In this document: positions 11,201 through 21,488 of the stretch, one piece after another
How positions within the stretch are numbered: position 1 is the stretch's first letter
Layout of the letters: every line of letters begins with the position of its first letter
Assembly: GCA_006384855.1 (NCBI GenBank)
Contig: VCJN01003570.1
Location: forward strand, 1 to 64,000
Source: Tetraselmis striata
Lineage: Eukaryota > Chlorophyta > Chlorodendrophyceae > Chlorodendrales > Chlorodendraceae
Direction of reading: 5' to 3'
DNA: 64,000 bases
Translations under genes and position numbers: made by a program
The notes under the pieces: model-generated
Database searches by the model: none
Seen by the model: only the letters and a program-made list of their open reading frames with translations
Told to the model about the DNA's origin: nothing

Positions 11201-12311
11201 TGGGCTTCTTGAAGGCGGGCGCCAAGCGCGTGCTGCCGAAGAATGTCTGCGAGACCATGATGAGGGACCTCCTTTTCGCGCAGCAGATCAACCGCCTGAA
11301 GGCGCATCGCCTCTACCGGGAACCCAACCCCAACAAGAAGGTCTCTCCCCCCCCCCCCCCCCCCCCCCGGCCTCTTGCTGCCTCCTCAGCCACGTGCACC
11401 CATACCCACCCACCCACCCACACACACACATACACTCACACTCGCACTCACAGCGACCCACCCACACACACAGGGGTACATGGCCCCAGACGACGCAGGC
11501 CCCGGCGCCGTGGAGACGCCCATCCGGTTGGTTGGGAGCGCATCCGCTGCGTGGGAGCACGCGGTGGACTTCAAGGACCATTTGGAGAAGCTGCTGGACG
11601 ACGTCCGACGTACGGTGCAGGGCTCGCACTCGTATGCACCCATACTCGCGGGGTGGGGTGCGGTCCTGCCGGGCTGGAGCCCCAGCGGTGGCGCTGGGGG
11701 GCTCCTGGCCTACAAGGCGGCGTCGCTTCGCAACGGCGACAAGCCCCGGCTTCACCGGGGGGGGGGAAGACGGGGAGACGTCGAGAGACAACTCCTTCTT
11801 TGTGTACAAGATGTTGAAGCAAGTCCCCGACGCCGACCCACCCCCCTACACCACCGAGGAGCTGGAGAGCGAGGAGGAGCTGCCAAGAAACCTGCTGGCG
11901 GAGCGCGAAGACGCCAAGTACACCACCATGGTCGCGCGAGCTCAACACTTCTACCTTGCCACGCCACCGCCCCCGCCAGGGGCTGACTCGGACGACAGCC
12001 GTGGCAGCGCGCGGCCCATTCGGGCTGCATTGTGTACGGTGTGGACGCCGGAACGAGCCCACACTGCCGTGGGCTTGGACTTGTGGAGAGTGCCGGGCGG
12101 CGGCGGTGGATCCGGCGGGGAGGAGGCCCTTGTCCTACTAGATGGTCCGGGCATCCGCAAGGTGGCTGTTCTCATGGCCCCTGCCGACATGTCCTCCGCG
12201 AAGGCTGCCGACTTGGGCGTCGACGCCGGGGAGCTGCTGGTGGCGGGGATCCACGCAAGATCGCAGGACGGTGCGCGAGGGGGGGGGGGGGGGGCAGCGG
12301 CTGTGGGATAG
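8217..12311 (+). CDS. CACTA transposase (Tnp2-like), multi-exon, one apparent frameshift
   Basis: Exon 1 (8217-8795) has a Cys/His motif (CKHC...RHFRKFPKCRH), an alanine run and a Tudor/agenet-like module (FRGVWHYGVITG...WRAVFEDGDTVDLL). Exon 2 (8881 to about 9282) is acidic. Exon 3 (about 9390-10009) opens with CPKGCVAF...CPEC, the Cys motif of Tnp2 (Transposase_21) proteins, and holds NWHPVALIGPPEPPNL. Exon 4 (10080-10637) begins GCPWCRLRSHVEGP, equivalent to the conserved C-x-x-C of Tnp2. Exon 5 (10730-11340) has NLHSAVCRMIHQMLACGHPL...ENLMGFLK, like the DUF4218 tail of plant CACTA transposases. Exon 6 starts at 11474. Phases of introns 8796-8880, 10010-10079, 10638-10729 and 11341-11473 all fit. 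The exon 2/3 junction does not resolve. A run of 10 G at about 11758-11767 separates two frames that together give the C-terminus, so a 1-2 base length change is likely. Stop at 12309-12311. Confidence 0.85.
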
Positions 12312-12400
12312 GCGGCGCAGCGGTTGCTACCGAGTGAGGCTTAGCGTCGTTTGCAGTAGCAAGGCAGCCTTTCCGGTTGCATAGTGTGACGCCGCCTGGA

Positions 12401-12405
12401 TGTAA
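12401..12405 (+). terminator. TGTAA polyadenylation signal of transposase gene
   Basis: TGTAA about 90 bp after the stop codon, the poly(A) signal form of green algae. It lies about 30 bp from the opposing signal of the convergent gene. Confidence 0.6.
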
Positions 12406-12432
12406 CCCAGCAGTACGCGCAAAGTGCAAGTG

Positions 12433-12437
12433 TTACA
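12433..12437 (-). terminator. TGTAA polyadenylation signal of convergent minus gene
   Basis: Plus-strand TTACA, that is TGTAA on the minus strand, about 38 bp after the stop of the 13383-12475 gene. Confidence 0.6.
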
Positions 12438-12474
12438 CGCCCGTGTGCCCCACCCAATGACATTGCGCCCGACC

Positions 12475-13383
12475 TCACTGACGGCATGTCTCGCTCTCCT
12501 TCATCTCCTGGGCCGTCCGCCGCCTCACCCTGCGCACCCTACCAGCCGCGCGTGCCTTCTCGGAAGCCTCAGACACGGCGGCGCGAGTCGCGTCGTGGAA
12601 CGCGTCCCTGGCATGGCGGAACTCCGCTCTCACCGCGGCCGTGGTCGGGCAGGGGACTGCCCGCTGATGGGTCGCCATGCATGGGTACTTGGGGCCGCAC
12701 AAAGCTGGGGTGCCGTCGCAGCAACACTCCCAGTCCGTCCGTCGGCCGCAGTACACGCATGACGGGCGTCCGGCCAGGACACGCACATGATAGTGCATGT
12801 GGCCGCCTCCCGCCACTGCTCGTAGTGCTCCGGTCAACATGGCGACGAGCAAGTCCGCATGTCCCGCAGGTGGCTGCGGGGCGGGTGGCGCGAGCGCAGC
12901 CTCGCTCGCCTCGACAACCCCCTCATCCCTATCAGTCGCCTCTACCACGGCCTCCTCCGCCTCCTGATGCGGCGCATCAGGCGCATCGTCGTCGCCTGGC
13001 AGGGCGTCCCCCCCCGCAACGGCGCCGTCGGCGGTGGCCGACGCCGTCGTGGCGGGGTGCTGTGAGGAGGTGGCCCTAGACATAGGTGGGGCCGGCACCG
13101 CCATGTGTTGCTCCACATGCGGTGCGGTTGCGGTTGCGGTGCGGTTCCTGACGCGACAGCTCCGTCGCACAGGTACCGGCACCGGCACCCCACGCCTGCT
13201 GCGCTTACCACCAACCGGCATGTTTCCTTTGGGAGGCGGTTCATCCGCGTCGGAGGTGAGCGGCGGTGCCGGTGTGGGTGTGGATACTGCGCGGCCATTA
13301 GGGCTCCCGCCGCCCGCCGCTCCGCCGACCCACGCCGCGGCGTGTGCTGCGCCCCGCATAGTCGCCTCGAATATATTATACAT
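12475..13383 (-). CDS. CACTA cargo protein with putative C-terminal zinc ribbon
   Basis: An uninterrupted 302-residue frame from ATG 13383. The N-terminal part is low complexity with a basic patch (GGKRSRRGVPV; a likely nuclear signal) and an acidic middle (EAEEAVVEATDRDEG). The C-terminal third has a Cys/His array: CVYCGRRTDWECCCDG...LCGPKYPCMATHQ, reminiscent of the Zn ribbon at the end of piggyBac-type transposases (C..C, C..C, C, H), followed by a basic helical tail. It is convergent with the transposase, and their TGTAA signals lie 30 bp apart, which supports both genes. Probably an accessory DNA-binding protein such as the TnpA-like partner CACTA elements often carry. The function is inferred only. 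Confidence 0.6.
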   Translation of the reverse strand: MYNIFEATMRGAAHAAAWVGGAAGGGSPNGRAVSTPTPAPPLTSDADEPPPKGNMPVGGKRSRRGVPVPVPVRRSCRVRNRTATATAPHVEQHMAVPAPPMSRATSSQHPATTASATADGAVAGGDALPGDDDAPDAPHQEAEEAVVEATDRDEGVVEASEAALAPPAPQPPAGHADLLVAMLTGALRAVAGGGHMHYHVRVLAGRPSCVYCGRRTDWECCCDGTPALCGPKYPCMATHQRAVPCPTTAAVRAEFRHARDAFHDATRAAVSEASEKARAAGRVRRVRRRTAQEMKESETCRQ

Positions 13384-13963
13384 GACGCGGGGACGGGGGG
13401 GGGGGGGGGGGGGGAGTCGTGCGTTTCGTATATCGGCGGAACGGCGTGCGAAGCTGCGGCTGGCGAAGGTGGTGGAAGTAAGCGTGGCGGCGTCGGCGGC
13501 GTATTACCGTGCGTGCATGCGTGCGCAACCCGGCGGCAGCAAGCGCCGGACTCGGCGTGTGCCGGCGGCAGAGCAACGAAGCCATGGACACGGTACGGGA
13601 TGCCAAGTTTGGCTAAGCAACTGCCGAGGCTGGCGGCTTAACCCCCATGTCCGGCGGCTGAGGGACGGAAAGTGCGTAGAAGTTGATCGGCAAAGCGGGC
13701 ATATAAGCCTGGCTGTGCTAGGTTCCTATTAAGTAATGGCGGTTTGTGCTAAGTAATTCGTAGGGGTGGACCATGCAGCGCAGGTAGGGGGCGGTATAAA
13801 TGAGGCCGGGCACATATACTGCTCCACGAAACGACACTGTCGCACGTGTACTTGAATAGACCCCCCCCCCCCCCCCCCCCCCCCCACCCCCCGCCGGGTG
13901 GGCCCGCCGACCCGCCACGGCATGTAATATGTGTCATGCATCGCCGGGGTATGTGTGAGTGGA

Positions 13964-13999
<36 letters not shown>

Positions 14000-14090
14000 A
14001 TTTACACTTGTGCACTCATTAAGTTTGGGCTGGTTTCGGAGCAGTACATGTACGTATGTATATACATACAATAATGGAACGTATGTAGGA
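13384..14090. other. Spacer with three G/C runs and a TATA-like site
   Basis: G- and C-runs at about 13397-13414, 13861-13885 and 13967-13999. GGTATAAATGAG at about 13791-13802 is TATA-like on the plus strand, but no gene starts clearly downstream. The translated frames are homopolymeric and not credible. Confidence 0.4.
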
Positions 14091-15810
14091 CTTGCGCGGA
14101 AAGAGGCGGGGCTGGCGGAGTGCGTTGGGGGTGCGTAGAGTAGCGTGTTGGTGAGATTCGGGGTGCATCGGACGCCGGATGCCCACCCACCCGGCGTAAA
14201 AGACGCGTAATATTCACACTATATTAACACACAAATGTGTGAAAACCGGACATTCCGTGCCGGATGGATGGGAATACGGCGTCCGATGCAGCCAAAACCC
14301 CAGGGACACGCTATTCTATGCACCGCCAATGCACTCCGCCAGCACCGCCTCATTCTCTGTCGATTTCGAAAACGCCTTCACATTATCCACCGCTAATTGC
14401 AATTGCCACCGTGTAATGTTGTCACGATGTGCGCACACAACAACACTTACTACCGGTTCCGACGCGGATGGAGGCGGTGCTTGCGGAGTGCATTGGCGGT
14501 GCACAGACTAGTGTGCTGCAAATAATTGGGGTGCATCGGACGCCGGATGCCCATCCACCCGGCGTAAAAGACGCGTAATAATATTCACACTATATTAACA
14601 CACAAATGTGTGAAAACCGGACATTCCGTGCCGGATGGATGGGAATACGGCGTCCGATGCAGCCAAATCCCCAGGGACACGCTATTCTATGCACCGCCAA
14701 TGCACTCCGCCAGCACCGCCTCATTCTCTGTCGATTTCGAAAACGCCTTCACATTATCCACCGCTAATTGCAATTGCCACCGTGTAATGTTGTCACGATG
14801 TGCGCACACAACAACACTTACTACCGGTTCCGACGCGGATGGAGGCGGGGCTTGCGGAGTGCACTGGCGGTGCACAGACTAGTGTGCTGCAAATAATTGG
14901 GGTGCATCGGACGCCGGATGCCCATCCACCCGGCGTAAAAGACGCGTAATATTCACACTATATTAACACACAAATGTGTGAAAACCGGACATTCCGTGCC
15001 GGATGGATGGGAATACGGCGTCCGATGCAGCCAAAACCCCAGGAACACGCTATTCTATGCACCGCCAATGCACTCCGCCAGCACCGCCTCATTCTCTGTC
15101 GATTTCGAAAACGCCCTCACATTATCCACCGCTAATTGCAATTGCCACCGTGTAATGTTGTCACGATGTGCGCACACAACAACACTTACTACCGGTTCCG
15201 ACGCGGATGGAGGCGGTGCTTGCGGAGTGCATTGGCGGTGCACAGACTAGTGTGCTGCAAATAATTGGGGTGCATCGGACGCCGGATGCCCATCCACCCG
15301 GCGTAAAAGACGCGTAATAATATTCACACTATATTAACACACATATGTGTGAAAACCGGACATTCCGTGCCGGATGGATGGGAATACGGCGTCCGATGCA
15401 GCCAAAACCCCAGGAACACGCTAATCTATGCACCGCCAATGCACTCCGCCAGCACCGCCTCATTCTCTGTCGATTTCGAAAACGCCTTCACATTATCCAC
15501 CGCTAATTGCAATTGCCACCGTGTAATGTTGTCACGATGTGCGCACACAACAACACTTACTACCGGTTCCGACGCGGATGGAGGCGGTGCTTGCGGAGTG
15601 CACTGGCGGTGCACAGACTAGTGTGCTGCAAATAATTGGGGTGCATCGGACGCCGGATGCCCATCCACCCGGCGTAAAAGACGCGTAATATTCACAGTAT
15701 ATTAACACACAGATGTGTGAAAACCGGACATTCCGTGCCGGATGGATGGGAATACGGCGTCTGATGCAGCCAAGCAAAACCCCGGGGACACGCTATTCTA
15801 TGCACCCATA
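14090..15810. repeat. 368/371-bp tandem array with internal inverted repeat (about 4.5 units)
   Basis: Units begin TGCATCGGACGCCGGATG at 14164, 14532, 14903, 15271 and 15642, giving periods of 368, 371, 368 and 371. The 3-bp alternation comes from GTAATATTC versus GTAATAATATTC. A diverged partial unit precedes (about 14090-14163), and the fifth unit is partial. In each unit the first ~32 bp are inverted about 95 bp later (for example 14164-14195 against 14259-14290), around an AT-rich core with ACACAAATGTGT. Units are nearly identical, implying recent amplification. The 90-residue ORF repeated in each copy is likely chance. Confidence 0.9.
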
Positions 15811-16221
15811 CCGCCAATGCACTCCATCCGCAACCCCCGCCTCATTCCCAGTCGTACGTGCTTGTGCACACGCACGGAATGCTTGCACTGCTCCGAAACC
15901 ACTGTCACATACCCCGCTCATTGGGTACCGATTGCGGCGCATGCACGGCTAGATAGTTGTTTACATAAACCCGGGGGGGGGGGGGGGGGCACAGCAGTGT
16001 CCCGCTACTCAACCTGCATTGGATTAGGGCGACGATTGCAAACAAGACGAGGAGGCGCGCATGAACTGCTCCGAAACCACGCGATGTGCCCGGTGACCTC
16101 CATATCCAGCACGTGCACCGATGCAAGTAATAAGGACAGGACCCCCCCCCCCCCCCCCCCCGCCAAAGTGGAGGAAGTGTAGGAGTACAACCGGAGCATG
16201 CCGTGTTCCATTGTCGCTTAT
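15811..16221. other. Spacer between tandem array and protease/dioxygenase gene
   Basis: G-run near 15973-15989 and C-run near 16141-16161. CACGCGGAATGC...CTGCTCCGAAACCAC occurs twice (about 15892-15903 and 16069-16080). No gene is seen. Confidence 0.4.
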
Positions 16222-16226
16222 TTACA
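16222..16226 (-). terminator. TGTAA polyadenylation signal of Ulp1/dioxygenase gene
   Basis: Plus-strand TTACA, TGTAA on the minus strand, about 31 bp after the stop at 16257-16259. Confidence 0.6.
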
Positions 16227-16256
16227 AGCACGGGCGGTGCTGCCAGACCCGATCGT

Positions 16257-19200
16257 CTACGGCGGGATGGAGGCGGCAGCGGCAGGAGCAGGAGCCGCAG
16301 CCTCAGCAACAAGCCGCAGCTCCTTCGCTCTCGCATGGATGCTGGCGTAGTCCTCGTCACTGTACAAATGGTTTGGCAACACAGCATGTTCCCCAAAGTG
16401 GGCCACATACTGCGCCGCCAACTCGTGGTTGCGTTTCTCCGCAGCATCACTGCGGGGGGTGATGTGTGGGTACAGTGCCTCGTTGTAGGCTACCAGGAAC
16501 GGCGTGTACTGGGTAGGGTCGTCCGCACGGCCGCAGCCAGGCAGTCCCAGAAGGTGCCCCTGCCCGTACAAGCGGACATTGCCACGCCCCTGACACTTGA
16601 GACAGGGTTTACCGCCGGGCTTATCAACTGGGGCGCCCGCGGGCCCGCGGTGCGTCGTGTCCGACCCAAACATGTACCCATGGTATTGTTCCATGTAGGG
16701 CTTGTTCTCCTCGGGGACACCCATGCCACGCTCCAAGTCCTCCAGGGGCTGCATCAAGTTCTTGTGGCTCGTGATGAAGTTGGCAGCTCCCGGATCTGTC
16801 TCCGCCAGCGTCCTCTCCGTGAGGCGGTGATTCTCGTGGCCCTTTTCATGTCAACACATGGATGGCACTCAGTCCCCGCCCCCGCCCCCGCTCCCGCCAC
16901 CGGCGTGGGGGGGGGGGGGGGGGGGGGGGCGCACCCGGTACCGAATGTGCTTCACGGCATCTGTGAAGCTCACTTCTGGCCCGCGGTACACCTCAGTGGG
17001 GCGGCAGTGGCACGTGCATGCAAGGATGGCCTGCAGATTTGGAGCCTGCCCATCAATGTGGGTGATCTGAGCGGGGGCATTCGCCGGGGTGAACAGCAAC
17101 GCGATCACCGGCCACGACCAAAACCCTGGTGCTAGCTCGCCGGCCTTCTCGGCACCAGCCACGAAAGCGCGCCGCAATTCCAGCAAGGCGGCAAACAAGG
17201 CCTTCCTGCAAGGCACACGCTCAGAATAAGCGACGCACGGGTCAGGGGTTGAAGGGAGCCGGGGGGGGGGGGGGGGGGGGGCACCTCTTCATCTGATTCG
17301 GCCTTTTGCCGACCAAGGTCTCTGGCGCACTCCTTGCCCAATGCCACAGCTTCCACGGGTCGACTTTGCCCTCCTTTTCACCGACGTACGGCATCACCTG
17401 CGTGTGCTCCGCAATGTCCAACATGTCTTCCGGGGGCAGGATGACCTGTCGGTGTCAGGGGCACACACACGTCAAGCCAAGGCGGGCATCGGCAGCAGCA
17501 AGGCATCATGTTTATAGGGGGGGGGGGGGGTTGCACCTGGATGCGCCCGCCCTGAATGCCAAAGCCCATTTCGTCCCATTGCTTGCTTGGCATGTCGACC
17601 AGACACTCCATCGCCATCTCCAGCAAGGTCTTCTGGGCGTCACTCAGGTCCAACTTAAACGGCGTGGGCTGGCCCGATTGCAACTGCTTGTTGCCGATGA
17701 AACGCGCCCGCAGGGCTTGGCTGGGAGATATCAGCTCCATTGGGGTGCCGCATTCATGCACGGCGGGTGGCACGCTCGAAGAACCTCCCGCTCCTTTCAG
17801 CCTCTTGGTAGACTTGCGCCACTTAACAGCTTCAACCGCCACGCACCGTTTGCACTTCGAGGTACGCCGATTGCCGCCGGCGGTATTGAACGCGGCCGCT
17901 GCAAAGAACACACCATCTGGAGCATGGAGGACGCCCGTGCATCCCTTCAGGCGAACCTCATCTACCCGCCTCACCGCCCGCTCCGGTGCTTTCCCCGCGG
18001 CCGCCTCCTGCTGGATGAGGCTTGACGGATCCTGGTTCAGGACTGTTTCCACTAGCGCCACTGTCGCCCCCATGGAGACAGACTTCCAGCCTCGCACCTG
18101 CGGGTTGCATGGCCCACGCACGCGCTCACCCCCCACTGTGTGTCAGCGCTGCATGCTACTTGCCAAGTGCTGCATGCCAAGAGGTAGGGGCGGGGGGGCG
18201 GACCTGGGCAATGCGCCTTGCAGCCCAGGGCGTGAACGGTCGCAGGCCATCCTCGGGCTTGCCCACCCGCGCACACAAGTCCATGGGGACGATGTCCGTG
18301 TCAGTAGGAGCACGGATGACGCCGTCCTGGGCACTCCGTTGCTGCACAACGTTGTTGCGAAAGCTTTCCAGGGCTTCCGTGCTGAATTCTCTGCACGTCC
18401 CCGCGCTCAACAGCGCAGCGCGACGCTCGTCCTCGGGCTTCAACTTCAGCAAGCAGTAGATGAAGAACAGCACCCGCCACCCGCAGGTCCAAATGTCATC
18501 TTGTCGCTGGTCCACCGCCACGGGGATAGTGCGAGCCTCCGCCTCCGCTACTCTCAGGAGGTGTGTCACGTTCTCCCAGCACAAGCCGGCACGCACCCCC
18601 GGATCAGGCGACTTCATCATCATCCGGGTCACGAACTCACGGAACATGGACATGATCAGCCTGTGCTGCGAGTTGGGTTTCTTTCATCATCGAGTCGAAG
18701 ACTAGGGGCCCGGTTTCCGCAGCGTCCACCACCAAGGCAGTGAGGTGGATGGAGACACAGACCGGAATCACGAAGGTGCGCACGTCCGATAAGGGCTGGG
18801 CCGCCGGGGGAGGGTTCTGGAAGCAACGGGCCCGCCGGAAGGCTGCCTGCTGTGCTCGCACGTCCATCTCCCACTGCCCAATGCTATCGCCCTCTCCCAA
18901 CAACTTCCTGCGCAGATAGGCCTCGTTCCCGGACACCATGCTCAGAACCACGACGTTTGTACTCCCTTCCGCTCCGCCGCGTCCTTCGCTGAACCCAACC
19001 AGGTCTCGTGCGATGTGCGACAACAAACCCACCTCTAGCAGCCCGGGAGCGTTCAGTTCCGGGTCTGACGTCGGGGCCACATCAGGGAACTTTCTCAGCA
19101 AGGCATCCGCGGCGTCTTCTCCGAGAAGCCTCCACAGCTCCAGGCGTACGGGGTCATAGGTACCACCATCCTGTAGCCACCGCTCGAGGTAGGCTTGCAA

Positions 19201-19257
19201 CCTCGTCGTCGCATCTTCCTCAGCGAGGAGCTCGGGGGAATTAACACTGTTTGACAT
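16257..19257 (-). CDS. Ulp1-type cysteine protease fused to a putative 2OG-Fe(II) dioxygenase domain (CACTA cargo)
   Basis: Six exons on the minus strand: 19257-18641, 18552-18204, 18097-17537, 17445-17285, 17205-16935, 16841-16257. All five introns have GT-AG ends, phases match, and lengths sum to 2,544 nt, or 847 residues plus stop. N-terminal protease: His171 in VSIHLTALVVD, Asp188 in PLVFDSM, Gln221/223 and Cys229 in DQRQDDIWTCGWRVLFFIY, the H-D-Q-C order of C48/Ulp1 peptidases that cut SUMO-like proteins. The middle (exon 3) has KCKRC and HEC. The C-terminal part has H612-x-D614 in AQITHIDGQ, then TEVYRGP, and H717 in YMFGSDTTHRGPAG, the HxD...H iron-binding pattern of 2-oxoglutarate dioxygenases, followed by C-x-x-C. 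Ulp1 domains are common in DNA transposons. The fused dioxygenase-like part is unusual, and its assignment rests on motif spacing only. Three introns start with a C-run within a few bases of the donor. Confidence 0.8.
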
Positions 19258-19694
19258 GGCGGCAGGTTTATGGGGGGGGGGGGGGGGGGGGGGGTCTTGG
19301 GTGCCCACGCACGGGGATTTGCGGCGCTGGGTGGAGCGGCGGACACTCACCCGTTCCGCCTCTACATGTCGTGCACACCGCTGCTGCACACCGCTGCCGC
19401 ACACCGGTGCGCATATTCGTCGCGCACATATACACGCGCGCCCTACCGCATATATTATCCCGGATTCACTCGGTGAAACCACGTATTCAAAACGCCGTGC
19501 TGCTTCAACAATATACACTGCGAAATTACCCCGACACAATGCCGCACCGACTAGCCCTTCACATGCATACCAGTAGTAGTGGCGCGCTGCTCCTCGCCTC
19601 CGCTGTGTCGTTGACTGCCCCGGAAGGCGGTGTTAGTTTCTCCACCTCGCCCCCCCCCCCCCCCCCCCCCCCCGCTTTCACCGCTCACAGCGCC
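19258..19694. promoter_or_regulatory. Divergent intergenic region between two CACTA cargo genes
   Basis: 437 bp separate the minus-strand protease gene from the plus-strand gene at 19695. It holds a G-run (about 19272-19293) just upstream of the minus-strand ATG and a C-run (about 19650-19671) just upstream of the plus-strand ATG, plus an AT-richer centre (CGCATATATTATCC near 19448). It probably acts as a shared bidirectional promoter, inferred from layout. Confidence 0.4.
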
Positions 19695-20857
19695 ATGGCA
19701 GACCTCGTCTCCCGGGCAAAAGCCATCGTTATCACAAAGAAAACCCGTGCAGAGGTGCCCTTATGCCTGGTGTTCGCGGCGCAGTCCGTGGAGACAATGG
19801 TTGCCCACGCGGCAAAGTCGCAACCAGCAGATCTGCGGGTCTACCCCTCAGAAGACGACGCCAGGAAGGGTTCCTGGGGCGCACCTCTGCAGGAGTTTGC
19901 AGCCCGGCTTAGGAACCAATCCGGCGGGGGGCCGCTGCGACAACAACTCGAGGCCGCGCAGTATACGCTGCCAGAGGGGGTGCTGGCCTTCTATGTCACG
20001 CCCGCAGATCGCACCGGCATCACGGACCCCTCCAGCGCTGCTGGGGCTGCCTCGTCCTCCTCGACAAGGTCGCGCGCCAGCACCGACACCATCACTGTCA
20101 TGCGTGCAGAGATCCAGGCCGTATGGCCACGAGATGATGACGACGTGTACTTGCCGGTGCAAGGTGCGTTGGGCGAGGTTGTTGCCCCTGACTGGGCGGC
20201 GGGCCTTGTTGTCTCGCGTGTCCGCGCCGCCGGCATCGAGGAGGACGAGAAAGACATGAGGAAACGCGTGACAAGGTGGGCACGCAACAAAACACTCCAC
20301 CCACCACATAAGCACGCACCTACTCGTGGCTAACTTGTGCCGCGCGCAGGTTCGTCCGGGAGCGCCGTAAGGCCCACCTAAACGCCAAGGCTTCCACAGT
20401 GCCAGCGGCGCAACTCGTGGTGGCCGAGGAGGCCGCGTCCTCAGCCGCATGGAGGCGAAACTATTGTGGCTTGTTGTGGGCGTCCGGGCACAGGGGGCGT
20501 CCCGACGCCAAGGCAAAGAAGCTCATGGCGGCGGCGTCGGCACAGCCTCCCGTGGTGGTGAAGACACTGACGGCCACCGTTCTCCCTCCGGACGCGCCGC
20601 TGCCCCGCCCACCCCTAACTGAGAAGGAGCTGTGCTGGATGAACGCCGCCGACAAGAAGCAGTCGGACGCCGACAAGAAGCGGAAGAGGCCAGTGGAGAA
20701 GCGCCCAGGTAAGAAATTGACGGTCGCGGAGTCGGAGGCGGAGTCGGAGGCGCAGGCGCAGGCGGAGTCGGAGGCGGAGGCGGAGGCGGAGGCGGAGGCA
20801 GCGAGGTCGTCGAAGCGGCGGGTCCCCCGGGCACGCAAGAACAAGAACAAGCAGTAG
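19695..20857 (+). CDS. CACTA cargo protein, lysine-rich with Ala/Glu repeat tail
   Basis: Two exons, 19695-20275 and 20350-20857, joined by a 74-bp intron (GTGGGC...GCGCAG) whose phase fits, give 362 residues. The start ATG sits in GCCATGG. The N-terminal part (LVSRAKAIVITKKTRAEVPL) is compact and globular-looking. Exon 2 starts FVRERRKAHLNAKA and ends with a run of E-A-E-S/E-A dipeptides and a basic tail RRVPRARKNKNKQ, a likely nuclear signal. I do not recognise a domain. Position next to the right end suggests an accessory transposition or chromatin-binding protein. TGTAA follows at 20934. Confidence 0.6.
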
Positions 20858-21463
20858 CTTCCCCCCCCCTCCCCTCACCCCCCCCCCCCCCCCCTCCCGG
20901 GCCACATTCCCCGATGGCAGCTGTCGCGAATATTGTAATTCAAACATTCTTCGGCAAACCGCTGCCTGCCCCCGCCCCCCCCCCTCGCGAATATTTATGT
21001 AACGTGAGCACTCTTTGGCAAAACATGGCAGCCAAACCTCCCATCTGATGACCTTTGATCGGACGGCTGGCAGGCCCGTTCAGCAGTACTAGCTATAATG
21101 TACACAAAATTCTCCAGTGTTACCAAATACGTATGGCTGCGATTTGCGCTCCCATGTACTAATAGTCGTAGTTATCCACAGGACGACTCGTCATCGTGCC
21201 CGGGTTCGTATTAGATACCCGGTACCGGCTCAATAATATATCGCGTACTATCCGGTACTACACGGACAACCTTGTACCTTATACGTCAGTGCCATGTAAC
21301 AATTCACCGGGCTAGTACGACTACCAGAATGATGACAAAAAGGATTTATCGCCCGCCGGCATTAACGCCGGATGTACTCGCACGTAACTGGATGGACGTG
21401 CCGCCACCAGCAGCAGCCTTCACTGATAAATAATAGTCGCTAGTAGTAGTGCTTCGTCACCCG
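20858..21463. other. Right subterminal region of CACTA element
   Basis: Non-coding. C-runs at about 20863-20894, TGTAA at 20934-20938 and again near 20997, then lower-GC sequence to the right inverted repeat. The AT-richer tail has AATAATAGTCGCTAGTAGTAG next to the terminus. Confidence 0.5.
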
Positions 21464-21488
21464 TATGTCACACCTGAATCTCACAGTG
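21464..21488 (-). repeat. Right terminal inverted repeat of CACTA element
   Basis: The reverse complement begins CACTGTGAGATTCAG. Flanked on the right by CTA (21489-21491). Confidence 0.95.

Larger units (their letters stand above)
6083..21488 (+). mobile_element. Complete CACTA (EnSpm) DNA transposon, 15,406 bp
   Basis: The left end CACTGTGAGATTCAG-A-TGTGAC-G-TA (6083-6107) and the reverse complement of the right end CACTGTGAGATTCAG-G-TGTGAC-A-TA (21464-21488) match at 23 of 25 bases. Both start with CACTG. The flanks are CTA at 6080-6082 and CTA at 21489-21491, the 3-bp target duplication expected for CACTA elements. Subterminal copies of GGTGACGAA occur near both ends. Removing the element and one CTA restores the host recombinase frame. 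Inside are a Tnp2-like transposase and several cargo genes, described separately. The near-identical ends suggest a young insertion. Confidence 0.95.

Noticed and set aside
14239-15621. Four identical 90-residue plus-strand and 62-residue minus-strand ORFs
   Set aside because: They are copies of the same tandem unit, overlap on both strands, and have no domain; best read as non-coding satellite.
14090-15810. CRISPR-like array
   Set aside because: Units are about 370 bp with no short repeat/unique spacer pattern, and the genome is eukaryotic.
16203-17135. 310-residue plus-strand ORF
   Set aside because: Antisense to exons of the protease/dioxygenase gene, whose splice phases sum exactly; judged a shadow.
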